The notes: generated by a model not told the origin, from the sequence alone. A DNA stretch of 64,000 bases from Devosia sp. 1566 (GCF_004005995.1 NZ_CP034767.1:2790001-2854000), one strand, 5' to 3'. Shown: positions 16,738 through 25,825, numbered from the stretch's first letter. Numbers and translations: made by a program.

Positions 16738-17439
16738 TCAGGGCGTCTCCGAGCCGTCTCCCCCCGGCAGCAGCGGATCGAGGATCTCGAGCGGTGTGCC
16801 TTCGAGCGGCGGTACAAGATCGGGCACGTCCACCCCGAACACCAGCCCGATCGCCTGTGGCGCGAGCCACAGCCCCAGCGCCACCAGCACGGCAAGGCAC
16901 CCCCACCAGACCAGCGTCAGCAAACCGTCGCGCGCCGACAGCGCCAGCGCAAAGATGGCGATCACCGAAGCGGCGATGGTCGAGGACAGCGGGATGAACT
17001 CCAGCAGCGGCATGATCGCGCCCATCAGCACGCACACCCCCGCCCCCAGTCGTCGGGCCCAGGTACCGGTCAACACCAGCCAGCGCCGCCGCACCACCCC
17101 GTCCGCCATCCGGCTCACCGGATACAAAAAGCTCAGCAGCTTGCCCACATGCTTGGGCGCCAGCGAACGCCGCGCCAGCCAGCCCGGCAGCCAGATACGG
17201 TTGCGCCCCAGCATCAGCTGCCCCGCGACCAGCACCGTGTTGAGCCCTACCAGCGAGGGCACGCCCGGAATGATGCTGAGCGGCGAGACCACGATCAGCG
17301 CCGGCAGCAGCAGCATCGGCCCCGCCGCCTGCGCTCCAGCGACATTGCGCAAGGCGCCGATCGACACCGCTTCACCGGCGGCGGCCCGCGCTTCCACCTT
17401 GCGCACCAGCCGCTCCAGCGAGCCTTCAGCCTGCGACAT
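16738..17439 (-). CDS. ExoD family membrane protein
   Basis: 233 residues with a soluble N-terminal helix (to about 40) and four to five hydrophobic segments, including the conserved LLLPALIVVSPLSIIPGVPS region (43-62) and FIPLSSTIAASVIAIF. Matches the ExoD family, named for an exopolysaccharide defect in Sinorhizobium, but biochemical function is unknown. Lies 33 bp upstream of the exonuclease and 35 bp downstream of the M16 peptidase on the same strand, so probably part of one transcript. Confidence 0.8.
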   Translation of the reverse strand: MSQAEGSLERLVRKVEARAAAGEAVSIGALRNVAGAQAAGPMLLLPALIVVSPLSIIPGVPSLVGLNTVLVAGQLMLGRNRIWLPGWLARRSLAPKHVGKLLSFLYPVSRMADGVVRRRWLVLTGTWARRLGAGVCVLMGAIMPLLEFIPLSSTIAASVIAIFALALSARDGLLTLVWWGCLAVLVALGLWLAPQAIGLVFGVDVPDLVPPLEGTPLEILDPLLPGGDGSETP

Positions 17440-17474
17440 GCAGCATTCCCTTTCCGGCGCCCGAGCGCTGTCCC

Positions 17475-20384
17475 CTAGAGGACCTTGCTCACGTCGAGCA
17501 GTCCCGGCCGCTGCGCATTGGCGGCAGTGATAGCGGCTTCCCCGCCCAGCACCACCACATGCCCATGGCTCGCCACCGCCGCAACGGCTTCCGCCAGTTC
17601 AGCGAAATCCTTGCTGCTGGCATTGAGCACTTCGTCGCGCCGCTGCTGGCGGATCGCATCGGTCGTGCCGGTCAGCTGCCGCCACATCGAGCCATAGCCC
17701 TTGGCATCGGGGAACTGGTAACCGTCCATATCCCCGATCACCCCGATGATGGAACGCGTCAAATCGTTCTCGCCCACCCCAGCCGCCAGCGCCTTGGCCG
17801 CGCCGTCATAGACATCGACCGTCTTGAGCAGATTGGGATCGCGATAGCTCAAAAACGAGAAATTGCCCGAGGTCAGGTCAAACCGGCTCGAGCCGCCATA
17901 AGCGCCGCCCTGCACCCGCACCTTGTCCCAGAGATAGGTGGTGTTGAGATATTTGAGCGCCACGCTCGCGGCGGCCGAAACCTCGAACCCCAAGGCCTTG
18001 AGGTTGGCGCCCTTGCCGACATAATTGACCTGCGCCGGGATCACGAGCCCTTCCGAGCGCGCCGCCAGCGGCCCCGGCCATTGCTGTAGTGGCTGTTCCA
18101 CCGCCGGCAGCCGTTCGGTGAACGCGCCGATCTCGCCCTGCGCCTGGTTCCACAAAGCGCCGTCAGTGGTCACATTGACCACCATATGCGGGCGGTTAAA
18201 CAGCGTGTCGCGGATGGTTTCGAGCACCTGCTGCACGCCGGCCCAGTCGCTGTCGATCCGCCCGACCAGTTCGCGCAGGAACTGCAGATAGCTGATCCCG
18301 CCCATGCGCTCGGACAGGGCGCCCGCCTGCGTCAGGCCGGCCTTGAGCCTGGTATCGACAATGGCATTGCCGCTCGGCACCAGCCGCGCTTCAAAGCCTG
18401 CCTTTTCCTCGAGCGCCATCTGCCGGAACCGCTCGCGGTTATCCAGCCGCGCATCGAGCAGCACATCGCCCATGATGGCGAGCAATTCCTCGACCTTGTC
18501 GGCCACCGCCTTGCCCGAAAGGAAGAACCACGCCGCCGTCTCGGCGCTCCCTTGCATCGCCGAAAGCCCGCGATGCTGGTTTATCCCGCCCGTGCTGCGC
18601 CCGATGCGCTGCGTCAGCGCCACGAAATCTTGCTTGCTCGTGCCGGTTTGCAGCAGCGCCCGCCCAAACAGCGGCAAATAGGGCAGCAGCTCGTCAGGCA
18701 ACACATGCAGGTCGAACCCCAGATCGAGATACACGATCCCGAGCGTTGGCAGGTCGTGGTAGAACAGCCGCGCGCCCCCGATTTCGCCGGTTTCCACCGG
18801 CACCTTGCGGATCTCGCGATCGAGGTCACCCAGCGTCAGTGTGGGGATCTTGGCGAGATCAGCCGGATCATCGGCGGTTTCCTGCAGGCGCTTGAGCTTT
18901 TCGGTTTCGCTGATCGTCGCTGCGATAGCCGCCTCGTCCATGCCGGCGCGCACCTGAGCGAGCTTGTCGGCTTCCGCCGCCGCTTCACGCGCCCCCTGCT
19001 CCGGATCGGCCTCGAGCGTCACCGTGGTGCGGTGAGTATTGTCGAGGAACAGCCGGCGGATTTCGCCTTCGAAATGGCCCCCTTGCGCCTTCTCCTTGAG
19101 CGCCGCCAATGCCGTCTCGAAATGCAGCGGCGCCAGTGGATCCCCACCATGCAGCCAGGTCGCGAGCGCGGTGAACATATAGGTCATCCCGCGCGGATAA
19201 GAGCCCGTATTGTTTTCGCGCAGCGAGAACTCGAAAGTGTTGATCGCCGCCTCGAGCTGATCGCCCGGAAAGCCGCGCTCCGCGATCGCGGCCAGCGTAT
19301 CGAGGATCAGCGTTTCGACCTTGGGCGCATTGGCCGGGTCGATCCCCTTCATGCCAAAGCTCGCCATCGGCTGGCGCAGCCCCGAGCCGATCCCCCCGCC
19401 TGTCATGCCCTCGCCCAGCCCGGATTCGGTCAGCGCCTTGCGCAGCGGCGCCGCCGGATTGCCGGCCAGCAAATAGCTCAGCAGCCCGTGCGACAGCGCT
19501 TCCTCGCGATCAGCGGGCGGATCGATCATCCAGTTGACCGAGATCATCCCGTCGCGCGGCTTGTCGGCGTCCTTAGTGCCCGCATAGGTGCCGTGGAGCT
19601 GGCGCGGCGCATTAAAGCGCGGCTGCAGCCCGACTTCCGCGTCGACCTCCGCCCGCTCGAACTGCGAGAAATAGGCGTCGAGAATATCGAGCCGCTGCGC
19701 CGGATCGTCGTCGCCCGAAAAGAACGCCCGCGTATTGGAGGGATGGTAGAACTTCTCGTGGAAGCGCTTGAACTGCGCGAAGGTCAGGTCGGGAATGGCC
19801 TTGGGATCGCCGCCCGAAGACTTGCCATAGGTCACATCGGGATAAAGCGAGCGCTGCGACAAGTCGCGCATCACCGCATCGGGAGAAGAAAACACCCCCT
19901 TCATCTCGTTGAAGACCACGCCCTTGTAGACCAGCGGCGCCTTGGCATCCTCGAGCTCGTAATGCCAGCCCTCCTGGTGGAAGGTGTCTTCGGTCAGGAG
20001 CGGGAAAAACACCGCATCGAGATACACATCCACAAGGTTGTAGAAGTCCTTGAGGTTCTGGCTCGCCACCGGATAAGCCGTTTTGTCCGGAAAGGTCATG
20101 GCGTTGAGGAACGTGTTGAGCGACCCCTTGATCAGCTCCACGAACGGCTTCTTGACCGGATATTTCCGGCTCCCGCACAGCACTGAATGCTCGAGAATAT
20201 GCGCGATCCCGGTGGAATCGGTGGGCGGCGTCTTGAAGGTGACGCCAAACACCTTGTTCTCATCGCTGTTGACGAGGCTCAGAACCTCCGCCCCGGTCTT
20301 TTTGTGGCGATACAACAGCGCTTGGGAATCCACGTCAGCGATGCGTTCGTCGCGGACCAGTTCAAAGGCGGGATGGGAAAACAT
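17475..20384 (-). CDS. M16C-family zinc metallopeptidase (PreP-like)
   Basis: Large two-half insulinase-type peptidase, 969 residues from ATG 20384. The inverted zinc motif HxxEH is HILEH at 62-66, with the third ligand expected in NEMKG, about 100 residues later. A Peptidase_M16C-associated domain links the active N-half with the inactive C-half. No signal peptide is seen, so probably cytoplasmic peptide degradation, by analogy with presequence protease. The ribosome site before 20384 is weak; an upstream start to 20429 cannot be excluded. Confidence 0.9.
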   Translation of the reverse strand: MFSHPAFELVRDERIADVDSQALLYRHKKTGAEVLSLVNSDENKVFGVTFKTPPTDSTGIAHILEHSVLCGSRKYPVKKPFVELIKGSLNTFLNAMTFPDKTAYPVASQNLKDFYNLVDVYLDAVFFPLLTEDTFHQEGWHYELEDAKAPLVYKGVVFNEMKGVFSSPDAVMRDLSQRSLYPDVTYGKSSGGDPKAIPDLTFAQFKRFHEKFYHPSNTRAFFSGDDDPAQRLDILDAYFSQFERAEVDAEVGLQPRFNAPRQLHGTYAGTKDADKPRDGMISVNWMIDPPADREEALSHGLLSYLLAGNPAAPLRKALTESGLGEGMTGGGIGSGLRQPMASFGMKGIDPANAPKVETLILDTLAAIAERGFPGDQLEAAINTFEFSLRENNTGSYPRGMTYMFTALATWLHGGDPLAPLHFETALAALKEKAQGGHFEGEIRRLFLDNTHRTTVTLEADPEQGAREAAAEADKLAQVRAGMDEAAIAATISETEKLKRLQETADDPADLAKIPTLTLGDLDREIRKVPVETGEIGGARLFYHDLPTLGIVYLDLGFDLHVLPDELLPYLPLFGRALLQTGTSKQDFVALTQRIGRSTGGINQHRGLSAMQGSAETAAWFFLSGKAVADKVEELLAIMGDVLLDARLDNRERFRQMALEEKAGFEARLVPSGNAIVDTRLKAGLTQAGALSERMGGISYLQFLRELVGRIDSDWAGVQQVLETIRDTLFNRPHMVVNVTTDGALWNQAQGEIGAFTERLPAVEQPLQQWPGPLAARSEGLVIPAQVNYVGKGANLKALGFEVSAAASVALKYLNTTYLWDKVRVQGGAYGGSSRFDLTSGNFSFLSYRDPNLLKTVDVYDGAAKALAAGVGENDLTRSIIGVIGDMDGYQFPDAKGYGSMWRQLTGTTDAIRQQRRDEVLNASSKDFAELAEAVAAVASHGHVVVLGGEAAITAANAQRPGLLDVSKVL

Positions 20385-20450
20385 GACTACTCGACTGCCT
20401 GACAATTGCCCCCAAGGTAAGCAGCCCAAGCCTGATCCGCTAGGGGCAAG

Positions 20451-20496
20451 CCCTCCCTCCCCCTTGAGGGGAGGGATCGGGGGTGGGGGTTCGGGC
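20451..20496. repeat. Dispersed palindromic element, family 1
   Basis: Unit of the form CCTCCCCCTTGAGGGGAGGG followed by a GGGTGGGGGTT tail. Other copies are at 25508, 25609, 25757, 27731, 32114 and (reversed) 32185. It lies between the M16 gene start and the aldo/keto reductase stop. No coding content. Confidence 0.8.
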
Positions 20497-20533
20497 GGTT
20501 CAACCCACTCGCAACTTGCGAGCTTCGCCCCCG

Positions 20534-21508
20534 CTAGACCCCGCCGCGAATGGCCGGCTTCACGTCCTTTTCATACCATTCCTTGAGCCGCGTATTGAGC
20601 GCGGGAAAGAGGCTCCGCTGCTCGCTTGCGGCCACATTGTCGGCCAGCTGCTCGGGCTTGCTCACCCCCGCAATGATCGTCGACACCTCCGGGTGATCAA
20701 GGATCCAGCGCAGTGCAAACTGGCTCAGCGGCATGCTTTCGGGCGCGAGTCCCTTCAGTTCCTGCACCAGTTCCAGCCCCCGCTCATAGGGGATGCCCGA
20801 AAAGGTCTCGCCCACCGAAAAGGCTTCCCCGTCCCGGTTGAAGTTGCGGTGGTCGGTCGCCTCGAACTGCGTATCGCGGCTGAACTTGCCCGACAGCAGC
20901 CCGCTCGCCAGAGGCAGCCGCACGATGAGGCCGACATCGCGTTCCGCCGCCTTGGGCAACAGCTGCTCGGCGGCGTCCTGGCGCAACACATTGAAGATAA
21001 TCTGCAAGGTCGCGAGCCCCGGCTGTTCGAGGCAGAGCAGCCCTTCCTCGATCGTTTCAACGCTCGCGCCCCAGTGGCGCACCAGCCCTTCGGCCTGCAA
21101 CCGGTCCATCCAGCCAAAGATCGAGCCTTCGCGCAACACCGCGGTGGGCACGCAATGCAGCTGCGCCAGGTCCAGCGTCGCTACGCCCAGCCGCCGCGCC
21201 GAACCCTCAAGGCTCGCCCGCACGCCCTCAAAACTGTAATTGTTGGGGAACAACCCGCCCCCGCGCCCGAGCTTGGTGGCCACCCGCACCTGCGCGTTCT
21301 TGGGGTGCGCGCCGATCCGGCTTTCGCTGAGGCCCCCACCATAAACATCGGCCGTGTCCCAGAAATTGACGCCAGCCGCATCGGCCGCATCCAGAATGGC
21401 ATTGGCGGTCTCGTCGCCCACCGGCCCGAACCCGCCACCCAATTGCCAGCAGCCCAGGCCGATCTCGGAAACCTGGTACCCCGTCTTGCCCAATCGCCGC
21501 TGTTTCAT
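20534..21508 (-). CDS. Aldo/keto reductase
   Basis: NADPH-dependent oxidoreductase of 324 residues. The family tetrad is visible: D51, Y56 (WDTADVYGGG), K79 (VATKLG) and the histidine of AQLHCVP. GGAGAG six bases before ATG 21508 fixes the start over longer readings. It lies about 100 bp downstream of the GntR regulator on the same strand, so it may belong to the sugar/polyol functions controlled by that regulator, but the substrate is unknown. Confidence 0.88.
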   Translation of the reverse strand: MKQRRLGKTGYQVSEIGLGCWQLGGGFGPVGDETANAILDAADAAGVNFWDTADVYGGGLSESRIGAHPKNAQVRVATKLGRGGGLFPNNYSFEGVRASLEGSARRLGVATLDLAQLHCVPTAVLREGSIFGWMDRLQAEGLVRHWGASVETIEEGLLCLEQPGLATLQIIFNVLRQDAAEQLLPKAAERDVGLIVRLPLASGLLSGKFSRDTQFEATDHRNFNRDGEAFSVGETFSGIPYERGLELVQELKGLAPESMPLSQFALRWILDHPEVSTIIAGVSKPEQLADNVAASEQRSLFPALNTRLKEWYEKDVKPAIRGGV

Positions 21509-21581
21509 CGCCACTCTCCCTTGCCTTGACCCCGGCTTAACCCGCTGGGGAGAAAGGGGCAACTGCACGAGCCGGTTCCGC

Positions 21582-21603
21582 CCCCAGCCCCAATCGGCTG
21601 GGG
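21582..21603 (-). terminator. Hairpin after the GntR gene
   Basis: CCCCAGCC-ccaatc-GGCTGGGG is a perfect 8-bp stem a few bases beyond the GntR stop. There is no T-run, so it may slow or protect the transcript without terminating it before the aldo/keto reductase. Confidence 0.4.
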
Positions 21604-21609
21604 CTCGGT

Positions 21610-22293
21610 TCAGCCTTCGTCGAAATATTCGGGAAAATCGGCAATGGTCTGGGCCAGCAGCACTTCGGCCCGGGCCAGATGCGCCCGCATCGCCGCTTCG
21701 GCCGCCACCGGATCGGCGGCCGCCACCGCATCCACAATCTGCCGATGCTCGGCAATGGCGCGCTGGCTCGAGGACACGCCCAGCGTCAGATAGCGCACCC
21801 GGTCGAGCTGCATCTTGTGATCGTCGATCAGCTGCCAGGCATATTCCACCCCCGCCAGCCGCGCGAGCACTCGGTGAAACAACTCGTCGAGCTCGTGGAA
21901 GCGCCGATGGTCGTCGGCCAGTGAAGCCTGCTCCTGCTCCGCGAGCAGCGCCTCGAGCTCGGCGCGCACGCCCGGCGCGGGCTGCGCCGCCAGGCGCCGC
22001 ACGATCTCGACTTCGATCGATTCGCGGATGAACCGGGATTGGCGCACCCCATCGGGCGAGATTTTCTTGACCACCGTCGCGCGCTTGGGCCGGATCAGCA
22101 GCAGCCCCAGCTGCGCCAGCCGGATAAAAGCTTCGCGCACCGGCTGACGCGACACGCCATATTTAGCGGCGATATCGCTTTCCGAAATCACATCGCCCGG
22201 CTTGAGGGCCATGGTGATGATGTCGTCGCGCAAAGCCCGCACGACGCGCAGCGCCATGGTTTCTTCGCCGGTTTGGGTCACATCGGCCACCAC
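21610..22293 (-). CDS. GntR-family (FadR/FCD) transcriptional regulator
   Basis: 227 residues: winged helix at about 15-80 (SESDIAAKYGVSRQPVREAF is the recognition region) and an all-helical FCD ligand domain at 90-220 with the metal-binding pattern D..H..H (DELFHRVL, EHRQIVDAV). FCD members usually sense sugar acids or other carboxylates. It starts with GTG GTG at 22293 and diverges from the Gfo/Idh oxidoreductase, which is its likely target. Confidence 0.87.
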   Translation of the reverse strand: MVADVTQTGEETMALRVVRALRDDIITMALKPGDVISESDIAAKYGVSRQPVREAFIRLAQLGLLLIRPKRATVVKKISPDGVRQSRFIRESIEVEIVRRLAAQPAPGVRAELEALLAEQEQASLADDHRRFHELDELFHRVLARLAGVEYAWQLIDDHKMQLDRVRYLTLGVSSSQRAIAEHRQIVDAVAAADPVAAEAAMRAHLARAEVLLAQTIADFPEYFDEG

Positions 22294-22409
22294 TTGCTTT
22301 GCTCAACTCCGGGCAGGATCGAATGCACGCCAGCGCCGGGGCCTGCCTGCCCGGGCTTTCCCAGTGCATATCGCGCGGCGCATCATAAAAGAAGTAGTGC
22401 CACAGCCCA

Positions 22410-22425
22410 ATCTTGTATGGTAGAT
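22410..22425. promoter_or_regulatory. Candidate GntR operator
   Basis: ATCTTGTATGGTAGAT has outer arms ATCT/AGAT and a symmetric AT centre; it lies 41 bp before the oxidoreductase ATG in the divergent gap. FCD-type regulators bind short palindromes of this kind. Support is weak: 10 of 16 positions are symmetric. Confidence 0.3.
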
Positions 22426-22466
22426 GCGAAAGCAGCCTCGTTACCTCAAGACCGGAGTTTTCCCCT

Positions 22467-23747
22467 ATGGCCAAGACTTACGCGCTGGTGGGCACCGGCG
22501 GTCGTGCCCGCATGTTCTATGAAGCGATCTTCGGGCCCCATCGCGAGCATTCCCGCCTGCTGGCGCTCTGCGACACCAATCAGGTGCGCATGGATTTCAC
22601 CAACCGCGTGATCGAAACCGAGCTGGGCGGCCAGGCCGTGCCCACCTTCAAGGCCAGCGATTTCGGCGCCATGCTCAAACAGCACCAGCCCGATACGGTG
22701 ATCGTCACCTCAATCGATCGCACCCACCACCACTACATCATCGCGGCGCTGGAAGCCGGTTGCGACGTCATCACCGAAAAGCCGATGACCACCGACCCCG
22801 AAAAGTGCCAGGCCATCCTCGACGCCGTCGAGCGCACCGGCAAGCAGGTCCGCGTCACCTTCAATTATCGCTACGCCCCGCATAATTCCGCTTTACGCGA
22901 ACTGATCGCCGAAGGCGCCATCGGCACCCCCACTTCCGTGCATTTCGAATGGCTGCTCGATACCCGCCACGGCGCCGATTACTTCCGCCGCTGGCACCGC
23001 GACAAGCGCAATTCGGGCGGCCTCATGGTGCACAAGTCCACCCACCATTTCGACCTCGTCAATTTCTGGCTGGGCTCCCAGCCCGATACCGTCTTTGGCA
23101 TGGGCGACCTCAAATTCTACGGCCGCGCCAATGCCGAAGAGCGCGGCATCTTCACCCCCTATACCCGCACCACCGGCGTGGAGGCCGCGAAGAACGACCC
23201 CTTCGCCATCGATCTCACCAGCAACCCGGTGCAAAAGGGCCTTTATTGGGACGCTGAGAAGGAAGATGGGTATCAGCGCGATCAGAACGTCTTTGGTGAC
23301 GGCATCTCCATCGAAGACACGATGAATGTCATGGTCCGCTACCGCAACAAGGCGGTGATGACCTATTCCCTCTATGCCTATGCGCCCTGGGAAGGCTTCA
23401 ACGTCGCCATCAACGGCACCGGTGGGCGCCTCGAGCTCACCGTGCACGAAACCTCCTACATCAATGCCGGGTCCACCTCGGACACCGAAGGGGCCGCCAA
23501 GGGCGTCACGCTCTACCACTTCCCCTTGGGCGGCGAAGCGCGCCAGGTCCCGGTCAAGCATGGCGAAGGCGGCCATGGCGGCGGCGACAAGATCATGCTT
23601 GAGGAAATTTTTGGCAATGCGACGCCAAAACCCGGCTATGGCGCCAATCACCGCGACGGCGCCCTCTCCATCCTCACCGGCATTGCCGCCAACCAGTCCT
23701 TTGCCACCGGCCTGCCGGTCAAGGTCGACACCCTCGTGCGGCTCTGA
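22467..23747 (+). CDS. Gfo/Idh/MocA family oxidoreductase
   Basis: NAD(P)-dependent sugar or inositol-type dehydrogenase, 426 residues. The Rossmann motif is at residues 6-12 (ALVGTGGRAR region), the cofactor/substrate motif EKPM at 104-107, followed by the alpha/beta C-terminal domain with HKSTHHFDLVNFW. Long for the family (usually 330-400), with an insertion around residues 215-260. ATG 22467 has CCGGAG about ten bases upstream. Divergent from the GntR regulator; substrate not predictable. Confidence 0.88.
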   Translation: MAKTYALVGTGGRARMFYEAIFGPHREHSRLLALCDTNQVRMDFTNRVIETELGGQAVPTFKASDFGAMLKQHQPDTVIVTSIDRTHHHYIIAALEAGCDVITEKPMTTDPEKCQAILDAVERTGKQVRVTFNYRYAPHNSALRELIAEGAIGTPTSVHFEWLLDTRHGADYFRRWHRDKRNSGGLMVHKSTHHFDLVNFWLGSQPDTVFGMGDLKFYGRANAEERGIFTPYTRTTGVEAAKNDPFAIDLTSNPVQKGLYWDAEKEDGYQRDQNVFGDGISIEDTMNVMVRYRNKAVMTYSLYAYAPWEGFNVAINGTGGRLELTVHETSYINAGSTSDTEGAAKGVTLYHFPLGGEARQVPVKHGEGGHGGGDKIMLEEIFGNATPKPGYGANHRDGALSILTGIAANQSFATGLPVKVDTLVRL

Positions 23748-23778
23748 CGGCGACAAAGTAAACTGTGACTCAACGGCT

Positions 23779-23803
23779 CGGCCCGGCTTTCATCGCCGGG
23801 CCG
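23779..23803 (+). terminator. Hairpin after the oxidoreductase gene
   Basis: CGGCCCGGC-tttcatc-GCCGGGCCG, a perfect 9-bp stem about 30 bp beyond the stop codon. No T-run follows, so it is a terminator-like or mRNA-protecting stem. Confidence 0.45.
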
Positions 23804-23880
23804 ATATGCTAGGGAAGCCCTTCGTCCCCCTATGCGCGAGTCCCGCCACCGGCACGAACCCGCGCCTACCCGGAGCAGGA

Positions 23881-25395
23881 ATGAAGGTTCAGATCGACAT
23901 GGGCGCTACCGGCGCCGGCGTTTCCAAGGGAAGTGCCTTGCTCGATCTCGAGGAACTCCTTGCCACCCGTCTCCTCGTGCAAGGCAATTCCGGCTCGGGC
24001 AAATCCCACCTCCTGCGCCGCCTGCTCGAGCAAAGCGCGCCCTGGGTGCAGCAATGCATCATCGATCCCGAGGGCGATTTCGTCACCCTTGCCGACAAGT
24101 TCGGCCATGTCGTGGTTGATGCCGCCCGCACCGAGGCCGAGCTCACCCGCATTGCCGGCCGCATCCGCCAGCACCGCGTCTCGGTCGTGCTCAACCTCGA
24201 AGGCCTCGATGTCGAGCAGCAGATGCGCGCCGCCGCCGCCTTTCTCGGCGGCATGTTCGATGCCGATCGCGACCACTGGTATCCCGTGCTCGTCGTCGTC
24301 GACGAAGCCCAGCTCTTTGCCCCCGCCGTTGGCGGTGAAGTGTCCGACGAAGCGCGCAAGCTTTCGCTCGGCGCCATGACCAACCTCATGTGCCGCGGCC
24401 GCAAGCGCGGCCTCGCCGGTGTCATCGCCACGCAGCGCCTCGCCAAGCTCGCCAAAAACGTGGCGGCCGAAGCCTCCAATTTCCTCATGGGCCGCACTTT
24501 TCTCGATATCGACATGGCTCGCGCCGCCGATCTGCTGGGCATGGAAAAGCGTCAGGCCGAGCAATTCCGCGACCTCGCGCGCGGCCATTTCATCGCTCTG
24601 GGCCCCGCCATTTCGCGCCGACCGCTGCCCGTTGTTATCGGCACAGTGGAAACCTCGGCCCGCTCCACGAGCCCCAAGCTCACCCCCTTTGAAGCCCCGG
24701 TGGATGCCGCCGAGCTGATCTTCACCGCCGAGCCCGAGCTCGCCCGTCCCGTGGTGCGCCGCCCCGCTCCGCCCCCGCCGCCCTCGACCAATGAACTACT
24801 CGCCCAGGTCGCCCGCGCGCGCCCGGAAGCCGAGCCGACGCCGCAATCGCTGTTCCCCGAGATCGACGAAGCCGAGCGCGATTCGCAGATCGACGCCATC
24901 ATGGTCGAACTCTTGAGCGACCCCGACGCCGCCTTCCGCACCACGGCGGTGCTCTATCAGGATTTCCTCGTGCGCTGCCGCATCCGGCGCGTCCCCGGCG
25001 AACCGCCCGAACTGCCGGCCTTCAAGCGCCGCCTCGCCGTCGCCCGCGTTGCGCCCGAAAAGGAACTGGCCGACAGCGATGGCTGGCAGGCCGCGCTCGC
25101 CATGTCGGAAACCCTCACCGACGACGTGCAGGGCGTCTTTCTGGTCTTGGCCCAAGCCGCCCTTGCCGGCGAACCCTGCCCTTCCGACGCCACGGTGGCG
25201 CGCCTTTACGGCACCCACTCCACCAGCCGCGCCCGGCGCCTCCTCACCTGGTTCGAGGAACGCGGCCTCCTCGTTGTCCGCCTCGACTTCCGCAACAACC
25301 GGGTCGTCGCCTTCCCCGACCTCAACTGCGAAACCGCCCCCGGCGACCCCAACGGCCCCGACGCCCTCATCGACGAACGCCCCGCCGCCGAATAA
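23881..25395 (+). CDS. HerA/VirB4-like P-loop ATPase (DUF87), orphan
   Basis: 504 residues. Walker A GNSGSGKS (35-42), Walker B VLVVVDEAQLF (136-146, D141 E142) and the arginine-finger-like region RGRKRGLAGVIATQR match the HerA-FtsK superfamily. After the ATPase (1-260) there is a proline-rich linker near 285-300 and a C-terminal part (400-490) that looks like a winged helix (SDATVARLYGTHSTSRARRL, TWFEERGLL). It lacks the N-terminal HAS barrel of true HerA and no NurA nuclease adjoins. GGAGCAGGA precedes the ATG. Role unknown; DNA or protein translocation is plausible. Confidence 0.8.
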   Translation: MKVQIDMGATGAGVSKGSALLDLEELLATRLLVQGNSGSGKSHLLRRLLEQSAPWVQQCIIDPEGDFVTLADKFGHVVVDAARTEAELTRIAGRIRQHRVSVVLNLEGLDVEQQMRAAAAFLGGMFDADRDHWYPVLVVVDEAQLFAPAVGGEVSDEARKLSLGAMTNLMCRGRKRGLAGVIATQRLAKLAKNVAAEASNFLMGRTFLDIDMARAADLLGMEKRQAEQFRDLARGHFIALGPAISRRPLPVVIGTVETSARSTSPKLTPFEAPVDAAELIFTAEPELARPVVRRPAPPPPPSTNELLAQVARARPEAEPTPQSLFPEIDEAERDSQIDAIMVELLSDPDAAFRTTAVLYQDFLVRCRIRRVPGEPPELPAFKRRLAVARVAPEKELADSDGWQAALAMSETLTDDVQGVFLVLAQAALAGEPCPSDATVARLYGTHSTSRARRLLTWFEERGLLVVRLDFRNNRVVAFPDLNCETAPGDPNGPDALIDERPAAE

Positions 25396-25415
25396 TTCTT
25401 GTCCGGCAGTCCACG

Positions 25416-25576
25416 GGCGCCGCCCAGCACACGATTGTCACCCCGGCCTTGAGCCGGGGCCCATCTCGAGATCTCACCCCAGCCCCCAGAAGTGCGAACG
25501 ACCGCGGCCCTCCCTCCCTTTGAGGGGAGGGATCGAGGGTGGGGGTTCAGGCCTCTCCGAAAACTGAAAGCCGGCG
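25416..25576. repeat. Composite repeat, copy A
   Basis: About 160 bp made of CGCCCAGCACACGATT, a family 2 palindrome (25437-25480) and a family 1 palindrome (25508-25552). It recurs as copy B at 25664-25822 in the same orientation, with roughly 80-85% identity by eye. Together they fill most of the 430-bp non-coding gap between the HerA-like gene and the aldose epimerase gene. Confidence 0.75.
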
Positions 25577-25593
25577 CCTCTTGCGAGCGCCGG
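25560..25593 (-). terminator. Terminator-like hairpin for the aldose epimerase transcript
   Basis: CCGGCGC-ctcttgcga-GCGCCGG is a perfect 7-bp stem; on the minus strand it is followed by CTTTCAGTTTTC. It lies about 230 bp beyond the epimerase stop. Its sequence GAAAGCC.GC.CCTCTTGCGAG recurs in the minus-strand terminator at 42771-42792, so this is a shared terminator type. Confidence 0.5.
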
Positions 25594-25608
25594 GCATCGG
25601 CCCTTTCG

Positions 25609-25650
25609 CCTCCCTCCCCCTTGAGGGGAGGGACCGAGGGAGGGGGTCCC
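25609..25650. repeat. Family 1 palindrome between composite copies
   Basis: Another CCTCCCCCTTGAGGGGAGGG unit with a GAGGGAGGGGGT tail, placed between copies A and B. It has no coding content. Confidence 0.75.
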
Positions 25651-25663
25651 TCAACACTGCACC

Positions 25664-25822
25664 GGCGCTGCCCAGCACGCGATTGTCACCCCGGGCCTGA
25701 CCCGGGGCCCATCCCGAGATCCCACCCCAGCCGCCAGAAATGCGAACAACCGCTGCCTTCCCTCCCCCTTGAGGGATCGAGGGTGGGGCTTCAGGCCCCG
25801 CCGCAAACCGGAAAGGCGGCTG
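25664..25822. repeat. Composite repeat, copy B
   Basis: Direct repeat of copy A at an offset of 248 bp: the family 2 unit is at 25685-25728 and a shortened family 1 unit at 25757-25798. It ends 4 bp from the aldose epimerase stop codon. Confidence 0.75.
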
Positions 25823-25825
25823 CCC

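Noticed and set aside
18186..20186. 666-residue plus-strand ORF opposite the M16 peptidase
   Set aside because: Antisense open frame over a gene with clear catalytic motif.
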